From Oribacterium sp. UBA4274 (lineage in GTDB: Bacteria > Bacillota > Clostridia > Lachnospirales > Lachnospiraceae), in contig DGVW01000071.1 of the NCBI GenBank assembly GCA_002396005.1, positions 1 to 41,582 of the forward strand: a stretch of 41,582 nt of DNA, read 5' to 3'. Shown piece after piece: positions 23,042-31,493 of this stretch; position 1 is the stretch's first letter; the number at the start of each line of letters is the position of its first letter. A model generated the notes under the pieces. The model worked only from the letters and a program-made list of their open reading frames with translations. It searched no databases and was not told the origin of the DNA. Made by a program: the position numbers and the translations under genes.

Positions 23042-23473
23042 ATGGAAAAGGTATATGTAGTTTACTGGACTCAGTCAGGAAATACTCAGGCAATGGCTGA
23101 AGCTGTAGGAAAAGGTGTTGAGGCAGCAGGAAAGGAAGCACAGGTCGTTTCTGTTTCTGATATTTCAGCTGACGTTTTAAAGGATGCAGCCGGCTTTGCG
23201 CTTGGATGTCCTGCAATGGGCGCCGAGGAGCTTGAGGAGAGCGAAATGGAGCCATTTGTAGCAGAAGTTGAAGCATTTGCATCAGGTAAAACAATCGGTC
23301 TTTTTGGTTCTTACGGCTGGGGAGATGGTGAGTGGATGCGTACATGGGCATCAAGAATGCAGAATGCAGGAGCTACTGTTGCAGGCGGTGAGGGTGTGAT
23401 AGCAAACGAAGCACCTGATGCAGAGGCACTTGCGGCATGTGAGGAACTTGGTAAGAAACTGGCAGCACTTTAA
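23042..23473 (+). CDS. Short-chain flavodoxin
   Basis: The 143-residue protein has the FMN phosphate loop WTQSGNTQAMAE at the N-terminus, GCPAMGAEELEESE and LFGSYGWGDGEWMRTW, all hallmarks of short-chain flavodoxins from anaerobic Firmicutes. It is a low-potential one-electron carrier that commonly replaces ferredoxin when iron is scarce. GGGAGG lies upstream of the ATG. The three-operator promoter predicts strong regulation, plausibly by iron or manganese status. The DUF3793 gene follows in 12 bases. Confidence 0.95.
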   Translation: MEKVYVVYWTQSGNTQAMAEAVGKGVEAAGKEAQVVSVSDISADVLKDAAGFALGCPAMGAEELEESEMEPFVAEVEAFASGKTIGLFGSYGWGDGEWMRTWASRMQNAGATVAGGEGVIANEAPDAEALAACEELGKKLAAL

Positions 23474-23485
23474 TCCGGAGGAACT

Positions 23486-24064
23486 ATGGCGGACGAACTC
23501 AGTGAAAAGATTTTACGGAACTGTTCACAGACATTGGCTGGTCTGAAGACAGGCACCATATTTAATATATCCGATATGCCTGTCAGCATTTTAGAATTTC
23601 AAATTGCTGTACTTAACTCAAAACTTAACCCCCTGGGCATATTTATAGAGCGGGTACGCAGCAAGAAAAACAATTCTCTAATCTACGTTTATCGCAGATC
23701 ACAGCTCTTGAAAGATCTGGATCGGACAGGAGTGCGTGAAATCTTAAGGCCTATAGGTTATCCTGAATGTGGATCAACAAAAGACATAATACTTGATGGT
23801 CAGATACAATACCTTATGAAAAGACTCTCGGATTATGACTGTTTTCCGCATGAGATAGGATTATTCTTAGGCTTTCCGGTAGAGGATGTAGAAGAGTTCA
23901 TTCGTCATGATGGTCACGACTGTGTGGCTTGTGGTTTCTGGAAAGTATACTGCAACAAAAAAGAGGCATTAAGTACTTTCAGGCGTTTCCGCATCTGTGC
24001 ACGTATATATGAAAATGCAATTCTGGAGAAACGTCCGATAGAAAGCATGACGGTTGCAGCATGA
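23486..24064 (+). CDS. DUF3793 family protein
   Basis: The 192-residue protein carries the DUF3793 signature HEIGLFLGFPVEDVEEFI followed by CGFWKVYC, near residues 132-164. The biochemical function of the family is not known to me. It lies 12 bases behind flavodoxin with GGAGG at 23477-23481, so it shares the repressed promoter. I infer a role in the same metal- or redox-responsive response. There is no signal peptide or membrane segment, and its several Cys residues (CVACGFWKVYC) could bind metal. A terminator follows. Confidence 0.85.
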   Translation: MADELSEKILRNCSQTLAGLKTGTIFNISDMPVSILEFQIAVLNSKLNPLGIFIERVRSKKNNSLIYVYRRSQLLKDLDRTGVREILRPIGYPECGSTKDIILDGQIQYLMKRLSDYDCFPHEIGLFLGFPVEDVEEFIRHDGHDCVACGFWKVYCNKKEALSTFRRFRICARIYENAILEKRPIESMTVAA

Positions 24065-24121
24065 AATTCGCATTACGACAGTACAAATTTCTATAAATAT
24101 TATAAATCTTCACATTTCATC

Positions 24122-24152
24122 AAAAATCTGTCTCATTTGAGGCAGATTTTTT
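24122..24152 (+). terminator. Terminator after the DUF3793 gene
   Basis: AAAATCTGTCTC pairs with GAGGCAGATTTT around ATTT, with one G-T pair, and is followed by T residues. Confidence 0.85.
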
Positions 24153-24203
24153 GTAGTTCTCTAGTCTGTTGTGTAATCATTACAAAAAATGGCTCTATAA
24201 TCA

Positions 24204-24233
24204 TTGTATACATTGTCAAACTTGTGATATATT
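24204..24233 (+). promoter_or_regulatory. Promoter of the S1-domain gene
   Basis: TTGTAT (24204-24209), 18 bases, TATATT (24228-24233) preceded by TG at 24225-24226, giving an extended -10. Confidence 0.55.
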
Positions 24234-24287
24234 AGAACTTATGAGGGCTTGACCCGGGACTATTATGAAAACGAGGTACCATTAATT

Positions 24288-25187
24288 ATGGCAGATGAAA
24301 TCAAGAATGAAAATGTAAAGTCAGAGCTTCAGAAAGCCACTGAAAACGTAGCTACAGATCTTCAGGTAACAGCAGATGATGTCAAGGATCTTGCTGTAAA
24401 GGCCAGCGCGGAGCTAAAGGACAAAGTTAGTGAAACTGCTGACAAGATAAAGAAAGTTGCTGAGGAAAAGATTCCATCCATGGATGATTTCAAGGATGAA
24501 CTTGAAGCTTCATTTAAAAAGCATGCCAATGCGAAGCGTGTAGACATGAGCAAATGGGAGAAGATTCTTGATGATTTTGAAAACAAGAATACTCTTCAGG
24601 TTGAGATTTCAGAAGCTGTAAAGAGTGGTGTAACTACAACACTTGACGGTCTTAGAGCATTTATCCCTGCTTCTAAGCTTTCACTTGGTTTTATAAAGGA
24701 AGATGAGTTAAAGGACTGGGTCGGCAAGAAGCTTAATGTACGCATCATCACTGCAGAACCTGAGAACAATAAGCTTGTTCTTTCTGCAAGAGACGTACTG
24801 CGTGAAGAGCAGGAAAAGGCTAAAGAAGAAAAAGCTGTCAAGATTCAGGTTGGCCTTGTAACAGAGGGTAAGGTTGACTCTATCAAGGATTACGGTGCTT
24901 TTGTTGATATAGGAGATGGAGTTACAGGTCTTCTTCATGTATCACAGATTTCAAATAAGCGTATCAAGAGTCCTTCAGATGTACTCAAGGAAGGTCAGAC
25001 AGTAGAAGTTCAGGTAACTGCTATTAAGGATGGAAAGATTTCACTTTCCATGAAGACACTTGAAACAGAGCGCAAAGAGCGTAAGGAAAAGCAGGAGCAT
25101 GACGATTTCAAGGCTAACTACAAGGAGTCAGGAGCTGCTACTTCTTCACTGGGTGAGCTTATGAAGAAGAACGGTATCAAGTTCTGA
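24288..25187 (+). CDS. Two-domain S1 RNA-binding protein
   Basis: I start at the ATG at 24288 (MADEIKNEN), with GAGG 11 bases upstream. An in-frame TTG at 24249 is possible but adds an unlikely leader. The 299-residue protein has a charged, amphipathic helical N-terminus (10-90: repeated VKASAELKDKVSETADKIKK-type heptads) and two S1 domains at about 97-167 and 190-257 (VDSIKDYGAFVDIGDGVTGLLHVSQIS). The C-terminus is charged. True ribosomal protein S1 has four to six S1 domains, so this is better called an S1-like protein. It may bind mRNA or the ribosome. It is a single-gene unit with a strong terminator. Confidence 0.85.
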   Translation: MADEIKNENVKSELQKATENVATDLQVTADDVKDLAVKASAELKDKVSETADKIKKVAEEKIPSMDDFKDELEASFKKHANAKRVDMSKWEKILDDFENKNTLQVEISEAVKSGVTTTLDGLRAFIPASKLSLGFIKEDELKDWVGKKLNVRIITAEPENNKLVLSARDVLREEQEKAKEEKAVKIQVGLVTEGKVDSIKDYGAFVDIGDGVTGLLHVSQISNKRIKSPSDVLKEGQTVEVQVTAIKDGKISLSMKTLETERKERKEKQEHDDFKANYKESGAATSSLGELMKKNGIKF

Positions 25188-25248
25188 TTTTTCACACTCA
25201 CGTCATCATATATCTTTGATTTATTAATGCTTTTAAATCAATCTTTGG

Positions 25249-25288
25249 AGAGCATAGCTTAGATAATTTCTCAGCTATGCTCTTTTTT
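25249..25288 (+). terminator. Terminator after the S1-domain gene
   Basis: AGAGCATAGCT (25249-25259) pairs with AGCTATGCTCT (25273-25283), followed by TTTTT. Confidence 0.85.
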
Positions 25289-25314
25289 ATTTGTCAATTC
25301 CAAATAAGGCAATT

Positions 25315-25390
25315 TCATATCTTATAAACCATTGTCAAACTTTTCATGTCTTATGAACCACTTGCCGAAATCCACCTTATAACATATAAT
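25315..25390 (+). promoter_or_regulatory. Promoter with tandem direct repeats upstream of the rhodanese-TtcA gene
   Basis: TTGCCG (25362-25367) is followed after 17 bases by TATAAT (25385-25390). Just upstream are two 17-base direct repeats, TCATATCTTATAAACCA (25315-25331) and TCATGTCTTATGAACCA (25344-25360), identical at 15 positions and 29 bases apart. The second abuts the -35 box, as expected for an activator site. Confidence 0.55.
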
Positions 25391-25436
25391 TGTGCGATTG
25401 AAAAAGATATTCCTTATCATAAAAGCAGAGGGACAT

Positions 25437-26798
25437 ATGGAGTCAATAAACAGAGAAATAACAATAGAACAATTTGAATCATGGTCAAAAGAGGACTACA
25501 ACCTCATTGATATACGTGAAGAACAGGATTTTCTGACAGGTAAGATGCCTGATGCTTTCAGGGTTGACCCTATCGATATCGCAGACAAAACCCACCATAT
25601 ACCAAAAGACAAAAAACTGGTCATCTACTGTAAGTATGGTGATATGTCACTGGTGGCTGCGGAACAGCTCTCAGAACAGGGTTACGATGCTTACAGCCTG
25701 CAGGGAGGCTACGGTAAATGGGTACTTCATCAGATTCAGCGGGATCTTGATTCAGATAAAAGAAGAGAAGATATCGAAAAATCTCTGAGAAAGAAGTTCA
25801 AGAGAAATATTTACGGCATGTTCGTAAAGGCAATATGCGATTACAATCTGGTGGAAGAAGGAGACAAAATTGCAGTCTGCATCTCCGGAGGTAAGGATTC
25901 CATGCTTATGGCCAAGCTTTTCCAGGAGCTGAAGCGTCACAACAAGCTTCCTTTTGAAGTTGTTTACCTCTGCATGGACCCCGGATATAACGAAGCAAAC
26001 CGTAAAATCATAGAGAGAAATGCTGAACTTTTAGGCATTCCTCTTACCATATTTGAAACCAACATCTTTGATTCGGTTTATAACATCCCTAAGTCTCCAT
26101 GCTATGTGTGTGCACGTATGAGAAGAGGTTATCTCTACAAAGAAGCCCAGAGGCTTGGGTGCAACAAGATAGCATTGGGACACCACTTTGATGATGTAAT
26201 AGAAACCATTCTTATGGGAATGCTTTACGCCGGTCAGTACGAGGCAATGATGCCTAAGCTTCACTCCACCAATTTCCCGGGGATGGAGCTCATACGACCT
26301 CTGTATCTGGTACACGAGGCAGAAATCAAGCATTGGCGCGATTACAACAGCCTGAATTTCATTCAGTGCGCATGCCATTTCACAGCTACCTGCTCAACCT
26401 GCCATACAGATGGACAGACCAGCTCAAAAAGACTTGAAACAAAGCATCTCATTGCAAGGCTCAAGGAGACTAATCCTTACGTCGAGCGTAATATCTTCAG
26501 TGCTATGGAAAATGTCAGTCTCAACAAGATCCTTGGCTATAAAAGAAAGCATGTCAAACACGATTTTCTTGAGTGGTATCAGGATGAAGATGACTTAAAG
26601 ATTGGCATTCTCACAGAAGAAGAGAAAGTACAGGAGGATGAACGCAGGAAGGCTCTTGAGATGCAGAAGGAAAAAGCCAGAATTGACTCACAGCCTAAAT
26701 CCGAGCAGGCAAAGAAAAATGCTGAGGAAAACCTAAGGAATGCACAATTCCGAAAGGGAGTTAAAAACTCTTCAAAGGATGTAAAGGATCAATCATGA
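25437..26798 (+). CDS. Rhodanese-TtcA-like fusion (tRNA thiolation-type PP-loop ATPase)
   Basis: The 453-residue protein starts at the ATG at 25437, with GAGGG upstream; the earlier TTG at 25392 overlaps the promoter. Residues 1-100 form a rhodanese domain with active-site Cys65 in VIYCKYGDMS. Residues 115-370 resemble TtcA: the PP-loop SGGKDS (150-155), the paired cysteines Cys222/Cys225 in SPCYVCARM, and a Cys-rich CACHFTATCSTC (311-322) that may hold the Fe-S cluster. TtcA makes 2-thiocytidine in tRNA, and a rhodanese domain could supply sulfur. The C-terminal 80 residues are charged and helical. Its stop overlaps the start of the next gene (ATGA), so they are translationally coupled. Confidence 0.85.
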   Translation: MESINREITIEQFESWSKEDYNLIDIREEQDFLTGKMPDAFRVDPIDIADKTHHIPKDKKLVIYCKYGDMSLVAAEQLSEQGYDAYSLQGGYGKWVLHQIQRDLDSDKRREDIEKSLRKKFKRNIYGMFVKAICDYNLVEEGDKIAVCISGGKDSMLMAKLFQELKRHNKLPFEVVYLCMDPGYNEANRKIIERNAELLGIPLTIFETNIFDSVYNIPKSPCYVCARMRRGYLYKEAQRLGCNKIALGHHFDDVIETILMGMLYAGQYEAMMPKLHSTNFPGMELIRPLYLVHEAEIKHWRDYNSLNFIQCACHFTATCSTCHTDGQTSSKRLETKHLIARLKETNPYVERNIFSAMENVSLNKILGYKRKHVKHDFLEWYQDEDDLKIGILTEEEKVQEDERRKALEMQKEKARIDSQPKSEQAKKNAEENLRNAQFRKGVKNSSKDVKDQS

Positions 26799-27844
26799 GT
26801 AATTTGACATCTGATGAAATACTATCGGTGAACAATGATTCTTCACAAAAGGTGTCAGGAAGCATTTCTCAGCATATTGATGCCTGTGATTATTCATCTG
26901 TAAATCACAGTATTGACGCTCAAAATCACGCATATAGTGACATGCCCGGATATCTTATGGAAAACTGTGAACTATGTCCGAGAAAATGCGGAGTAAACAG
27001 GACACAGGGCAAAAAAGGTGTTTGTGGTGTTTCTTCTGACATGTATGTAGCAAGAGCAGCGCTTCACTTCTGGGAAGAGCCGTGTATCTCAGGCACAGAA
27101 GGTTCCGGGGCGGTATTCTTCTCCGGCTGTACACTTAAGTGTGTGTTTTGCCAGAACTATGAACTAAGTCACGGCGAATACGGCAAAGTAGTGTCTGTGG
27201 AGAGACTCGCAGAGATTTTTCTGGAGCTTGAGGAAAAAGGAGCCAATAACATAAATCTTGTGACTCCGGATCACTATATCCCTAAAATACAGAAAGCCAT
27301 GATTGCCGCAAGAGAACAGGGGCTCAAAATACCTTATGTTATCAACTGCTCAGGTTATGAAACACGGGAGCTCATCCATATGCTGGACGGGCTTGCGGAT
27401 ATTTATCTTGATGATTTCAAGTATATGGATGGTGAAAAGGCGGCCAAATATTCAGGTGCCCCGGACTACCCTGAAAGGGCTATGGAAAGTCTCGAAGAGA
27501 TGGTACGTCAGTGTCCTGAACCCGAGTTTTCAGAAAACGGAATCATGAAAAAAGGTGTTATAGTGAGACATTTGCTTATGCCGGGCATGGTCAAAAACGC
27601 AAAACAGGTTGTTGACTATGTTTATGACACCTATGGCGATCAGGTTTATCTCAGCCTCATGCATCAGTTCACTCCACTTGAAAAACTGGAGAAATACCCA
27701 GAGATAAACAGACGTGTTACTCACAGAGAATACGAAAGACTTCTTCAATATGCCATGGAAAAGGGAGTAACAAATGCTTTCATTCAGGACGGAAGTGTAG
27801 CTAAAGAAAGCTTTATCCCTGACTGGAACGGTGAGGGTGTCTGA
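26795..27844 (+). CDS. PflX-like radical SAM protein
   Basis: The 349-residue protein overlaps the preceding gene by four bases. It has the radical SAM cysteines CTLKCVFCQN (Cys112, 116, 119) and an upstream cysteine set CELCPRKCGVNR and GVCG (Cys58, 61, 65, 77), both typical of COG1313/PflX. The name means 'putative pyruvate-formate-lyase activating', but activity has not been shown for most members. Residues 1-49 are a Ser/Asn/His-rich extension that PflX proteins usually lack. The coupled rhodanese-TtcA gene suggests an Fe-S or RNA/protein-modification role. A terminator at 27944 follows. Confidence 0.85.
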   Translation: MSNLTSDEILSVNNDSSQKVSGSISQHIDACDYSSVNHSIDAQNHAYSDMPGYLMENCELCPRKCGVNRTQGKKGVCGVSSDMYVARAALHFWEEPCISGTEGSGAVFFSGCTLKCVFCQNYELSHGEYGKVVSVERLAEIFLELEEKGANNINLVTPDHYIPKIQKAMIAAREQGLKIPYVINCSGYETRELIHMLDGLADIYLDDFKYMDGEKAAKYSGAPDYPERAMESLEEMVRQCPEPEFSENGIMKKGVIVRHLLMPGMVKNAKQVVDYVYDTYGDQVYLSLMHQFTPLEKLEKYPEINRRVTHREYERLLQYAMEKGVTNAFIQDGSVAKESFIPDWNGEGV

Positions 27845-27943
27845 TATTACTGTTTTCTGCTGAAAACTTGTATTTTTTCCTAAAATCCCACATAAAAGGT
27901 AGGAAATATAATTGCATACTAAATTGCTGTGGGTTATAATCAA

Positions 27944-27972
27944 CAAGACCTTAGTCGAGGTCTTGTTTTTTT
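27944..27972 (+). terminator. Terminator after the PflX-like gene
   Basis: CAAGACCT (27944-27951) pairs with AGGTCTTG (27958-27965), followed by seven T. Confidence 0.85.
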
Positions 27973-27993
27973 ATACCTTTATCATAAAGAGTC

Positions 27994-28107
27994 CTGTTCT
28001 ACAGAGAAAGTCGGGAGTTCTTTATAGAACAGCTTATATAATGATGCATCATTTTAACGAAGAGTCTATATATGCATCATAGGTGAATGTCTGATTTTAT
28101 CATTCAC
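27994..28107 (+). promoter_or_regulatory. suf operon promoter and leader with repeats and hairpins
   Basis: TATAAT lies at 28037-28042. Upstream, CTGTTCTA (27994-28001) pairs with TAGAACAG (28025-28032), with AGAA/TTCT inside. The palindrome ATGATGCATCAT (28041-28052) overlaps the -10 box, and its half ATGCATCAT recurs at 28072-28080. GTGAATG / CATTCAC (28083-28089 / 28101-28107) forms a further hairpin ahead of GGAGG. These look like operators or a structured leader. Fe-S-responsive control is expected but not shown. Confidence 0.55.
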
Positions 28108-28133
28108 ATCATTTTATTTATGGAGGAAGCAAG

Positions 28134-28874
28134 ATGGCAGATTTACTTAATGTCAAGAATCTGGCTGTAAACGTTGAGGATAAAGAAATCCTTCACGGTG
28201 TAAGCCTTACAGTTAATAAAGGTGAGACACATGTTCTCATGGGACCTAACGGCGCCGGAAAGTCCACACTTGGAAATGCACTCATGGGCAATCCTCAGTA
28301 TGTGATCACAGGTGGAAAGATTCTGTTTAACGGACAGGATATCACCGGTGAGGCAGCTGACAAGAGAGCAAAGATGGGAATGTTCCTTTCTTTCCAGAAT
28401 CCTCTCGAGGTACCTGGTATCACTCTCGGAAACTTCATCCGTTCCGCTCTTCAGCAGAGAACAGGACAGCACATACGTCTCTGGGATTTCAAGAAAGAGA
28501 TGCGTAAGGCTATGGAAATCCTCAATATGGATCCGTCATACGCCGACCGTGATCTCAATGTTGGTTTCTCCGGCGGAGAGAAAAAGAAGGCTGAAATCCT
28601 TCAGCTCCTTATGCTTAAGCCATCTCTCGCTATATTGGACGAGACTGATTCAGGTCTTGATGTAGATGCTGTACGTACAGTTTCAAAGGGTGTTGAAGAG
28701 TATCAGAAGTCCATGGACGGAGCTCTTATCATCATCACACACTCTACAAGGATCCTTGAGTCTCTCAAGGTTGACCATACACATGTACTTGTAAACGGAA
28801 ACATGAAGGCTGAAGGCGATGCTTCTCTTGTTGAAAAAATCAACGAACAGGGCTTCGAGGATTTCATCAGGTAA
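28134..28874 (+). CDS. sufC: Fe-S assembly ATPase SufC
   Basis: The 246-residue ABC-type ATPase has Walker A GPNGAGKST (37-45), the Q-loop FQNP, the signature GFSGGEKKK and Walker B LAILDETDSGLD. It powers the SufBCD scaffold that builds Fe-S clusters. GGAGG is at 28122-28126. It is the first gene of sufCBDSU; sufB follows after 109 bases. Confidence 0.96.
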   Translation: MADLLNVKNLAVNVEDKEILHGVSLTVNKGETHVLMGPNGAGKSTLGNALMGNPQYVITGGKILFNGQDITGEAADKRAKMGMFLSFQNPLEVPGITLGNFIRSALQQRTGQHIRLWDFKKEMRKAMEILNMDPSYADRDLNVGFSGGEKKKAEILQLLMLKPSLAILDETDSGLDVDAVRTVSKGVEEYQKSMDGALIIITHSTRILESLKVDHTHVLVNGNMKAEGDASLVEKINEQGFEDFIR

Positions 28875-28983
28875 AGCTTTTAGAGCGCTTAAGAAACATT
28901 GATTTAATCCGTATTTCTACAGAACATATAGTTTTGAAGTCGCATCTAAGCATTAATCGCTTACGGTGTGCGGAGGATAGATA

Positions 28984-30402
28984 ATGGCAAAAAAGGAAAG
29001 AGCACAGGTCAATGACATTGACCGATCAATGTATGATTTCCGTTATGAAGAAAAGGATCAGGATTTCTATAAAATCCAGGAAGGTCTTACACGAGAAATC
29101 GTAGAAGAGATATCAGACAAGAAGGGGGATCCGCAGTGGATGCGTGATTTCCGTCTCAAGTCTCTCGAAATATACAATCAGAAAGAGGTTCCGCAGTGGG
29201 GACCAAGCATAGACGGTCTCGATATGAACAACATCGTGACTTATGTTAAACCGAAAACAAAGATGACAGCGGACTGGGAAGAAGTTCCGGATGATATCAA
29301 GAACACTTTTGAGAAGCTTGGCATACCTCAGGCAGAGCGTGAATCACTTGCAGGTGTAGGTGCACAGTATGACTCAGAGCTTGTATATCATAATCTTCAG
29401 AAGGATGTAGCCGACAAGGGCGTGGTTTACACTGATATCGAGTCAGCACTTCACGGTCCTTATGCCGACATGATCAAGGATCACTTCATGCATCTTGTTC
29501 CTCCAACAGATCATAAGTTCGCGGCTCTTCACGGTGCAGTATGGTCAGGTGGATCTTTTGTCTATGTACCAAAGGGAGTAACAGTAGAGATTCCTTTACA
29601 GTCATACTTCCGTTTAAATGCTCCGGGCGCTGGTCAGTTTGAGCATACTCTCATCATCGTAGATGAGGGTGCAAACCTTCATTTCATCGAAGGCTGTTCA
29701 GCTCCTAAGTACAATATAGCAAATCTTCATGCAGGATGTGTTGAGCTCTATGTCGGTAAGAATGCAAAGCTCCGTTACTCAACCATCGAGAACTGGTCCA
29801 AGAACATGTACAACCTTAACACCAAGCGTGCCATCGTAGAAGAGGGCGGAACCATGGAGTGGGTATCCGGATCCTTCGGATCACATGTTTCATACCTCTA
29901 CCCTATGACCATCCTTCAGGGTGCAAACTCACACATGAATTTCACGGGTGTAACATTTGCTGGCAAGGGTCAGAATCTTGATACAGGTGCCAAGGTAGTA
30001 CATAACGCTCCAAACACAACTTCATATATCAGCACACGTTCCATCAGTAAGGACGGCGGTGCAAGTACATATCGTTCTTCAGTTGTTATCAACAACAAGG
30101 CCAAAAATGCCAAGAACTCTGTTTCCTGCCAGTCACTCATGCTGGATGACATTTCAAGATCAGATACCATCCCTGCAATGGATGTACGTACACAGCAGGC
30201 CGATGTCGGACATGAGGCTAAGATCGGACGTATCTCTGATGATGCTGTTTTCTATCTTATGTCCCGCGGTCTTTCCGAGGAAGAAGCAAGAGCTCTCATC
30301 GTATCAGGATTTGCTGATTCGGTATCCAAGGAACTGCCTCTTGAGTATGCGGTAGAGATGAACAATCTTATCCGTCTCGAGATGGTCGGAGCTATAGGTT
30401 AA
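28984..30402 (+). CDS. sufB: Fe-S assembly scaffold SufB
   Basis: The 472-residue protein matches SufB in length and in blocks such as FIEGCSAPKY, SYLYPMTILQGA and HEAKIGRISDDAVFYLMSRG. It is the main scaffold on which SufC and SufD work. GGAGG is just upstream. Its stop codon shares a base with the first ATG of the sufD reading frame (TAATG). Confidence 0.96.
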   Translation: MAKKERAQVNDIDRSMYDFRYEEKDQDFYKIQEGLTREIVEEISDKKGDPQWMRDFRLKSLEIYNQKEVPQWGPSIDGLDMNNIVTYVKPKTKMTADWEEVPDDIKNTFEKLGIPQAERESLAGVGAQYDSELVYHNLQKDVADKGVVYTDIESALHGPYADMIKDHFMHLVPPTDHKFAALHGAVWSGGSFVYVPKGVTVEIPLQSYFRLNAPGAGQFEHTLIIVDEGANLHFIEGCSAPKYNIANLHAGCVELYVGKNAKLRYSTIENWSKNMYNLNTKRAIVEEGGTMEWVSGSFGSHVSYLYPMTILQGANSHMNFTGVTFAGKGQNLDTGAKVVHNAPNTTSYISTRSISKDGGASTYRSSVVINNKAKNAKNSVSCQSLMLDDISRSDTIPAMDVRTQQADVGHEAKIGRISDDAVFYLMSRGLSEEEARALIVSGFADSVSKELPLEYAVEMNNLIRLEMVGAIG

Positions 30403-30413
30403 TGGAGGCAATG

Positions 30414-31493
30414 ATGGAAGATAACAGATTATTAATGAATGCTCTGCCTGCACCGACTTATAACTGGCTCAAGATGAATGATGCATATGTGCAGGTACCT
30501 AAGGATGTCACTGAGGGTAATCCTATGGTGACAAGATCAAAAACAGTTTTGGCTGATGTCACAGACTATGACGCCATCAAGGATATCGCAGGCGGCATGG
30601 GCTACAATATGGATACATTTATACAGCAGTCAGGAGTAGATGTTTTAAAGATTTCTACCGGCAAAAATCAGAAAGTTATATCCCCTGTCCATATTGATTT
30701 TGATTACCAAAAAGATGTCAATACTGTTAATGCTGTATATATCGAAGCTGCAGACAACAGTGACATAACAGTTGTTATGGACTTCACTTCACAGAAGGAT
30801 CTATGCGGCTTTGCTGCAATCCAGACCAAAGTCAGAGTCGGCAAGAATGCCAAAGTCATACTTGTCCAGATTCAGAGACTCGGAAAGGGATTCACCTTCC
30901 TCAATGATGTTGCTGCCAAAACAGATGACAACGGTAGATTTGAGGAAATCGAGCTGGTGCTCAGCGGCGAAAAAACCTATCAGGGCTCAAGAACCGATCT
31001 TGTGGGAAAAGAGAGCAGCCTGAAAACAGATGTAGGGTATCTCATCAAGGGCCATGATCATCTTGATATGAACCATATCGCAAATCACATCGGAAGAAAA
31101 ACTGTTTGTGATATAGATGTAGACGGTGTTCTCAGAGATGAAGCCTTTAAGCTTTTCAGAGGAACAATTGATCTCCGTAAGGGTGCCAAGGGCGCTCTCG
31201 GTAATGAACTTGAAGATGTTCTCCTCATGGATGATACAGTTATCAATCAGACCATTCCGGTTATCCTTTGCGATGAAGACGATGTCGAGGGTAATCATGG
31301 AGCAACCATCGGAAGACTGGATGACAGTATGCTTTTCTATCTAGAGTCACGTGGAATGGAAAGGGCAGATGTCTATGAAATGATGGCTGCAGCAAGGATA
31401 GATGCGGTTATCTCGAAGATTCCTGATGAGGAAACCAGAAATCTCATTCTTGAAGACCTGAGAGGTCACAAGGAGGAAAAATTCAATGACTGA
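30414..31493 (+). CDS. sufD: Fe-S assembly protein SufD
   Basis: The protein has 359 residues from the ATG at 30414. An in-frame ATG at 30402 overlaps sufB's stop, but the following GGAGG at 30404-30408 is the ribosome-binding site and points to 30411 or, better, 30414. It is a SufB paralogue, with HGATIGRLDDSMLFYLESRGM, GHDHLDMNHIANH and LFRGTIDLRKGAKGA. It completes the SufBCD complex. Its end overlaps sufS by eight bases. Confidence 0.93.
   Translation: MEDNRLLMNALPAPTYNWLKMNDAYVQVPKDVTEGNPMVTRSKTVLADVTDYDAIKDIAGGMGYNMDTFIQQSGVDVLKISTGKNQKVISPVHIDFDYQKDVNTVNAVYIEAADNSDITVVMDFTSQKDLCGFAAIQTKVRVGKNAKVILVQIQRLGKGFTFLNDVAAKTDDNGRFEEIELVLSGEKTYQGSRTDLVGKESSLKTDVGYLIKGHDHLDMNHIANHIGRKTVCDIDVDGVLRDEAFKLFRGTIDLRKGAKGALGNELEDVLLMDDTVINQTIPVILCDEDDVEGNHGATIGRLDDSMLFYLESRGMERADVYEMMAAARIDAVISKIPDEETRNLILEDLRGHKEEKFND

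Noticed and set aside
22998..23354. Minus-strand frame antisense to flavodoxin
   Set aside because: Composition is Gln/Leu/Pro-rich, as expected for a shadow of the flavodoxin gene, and no start signal is present.
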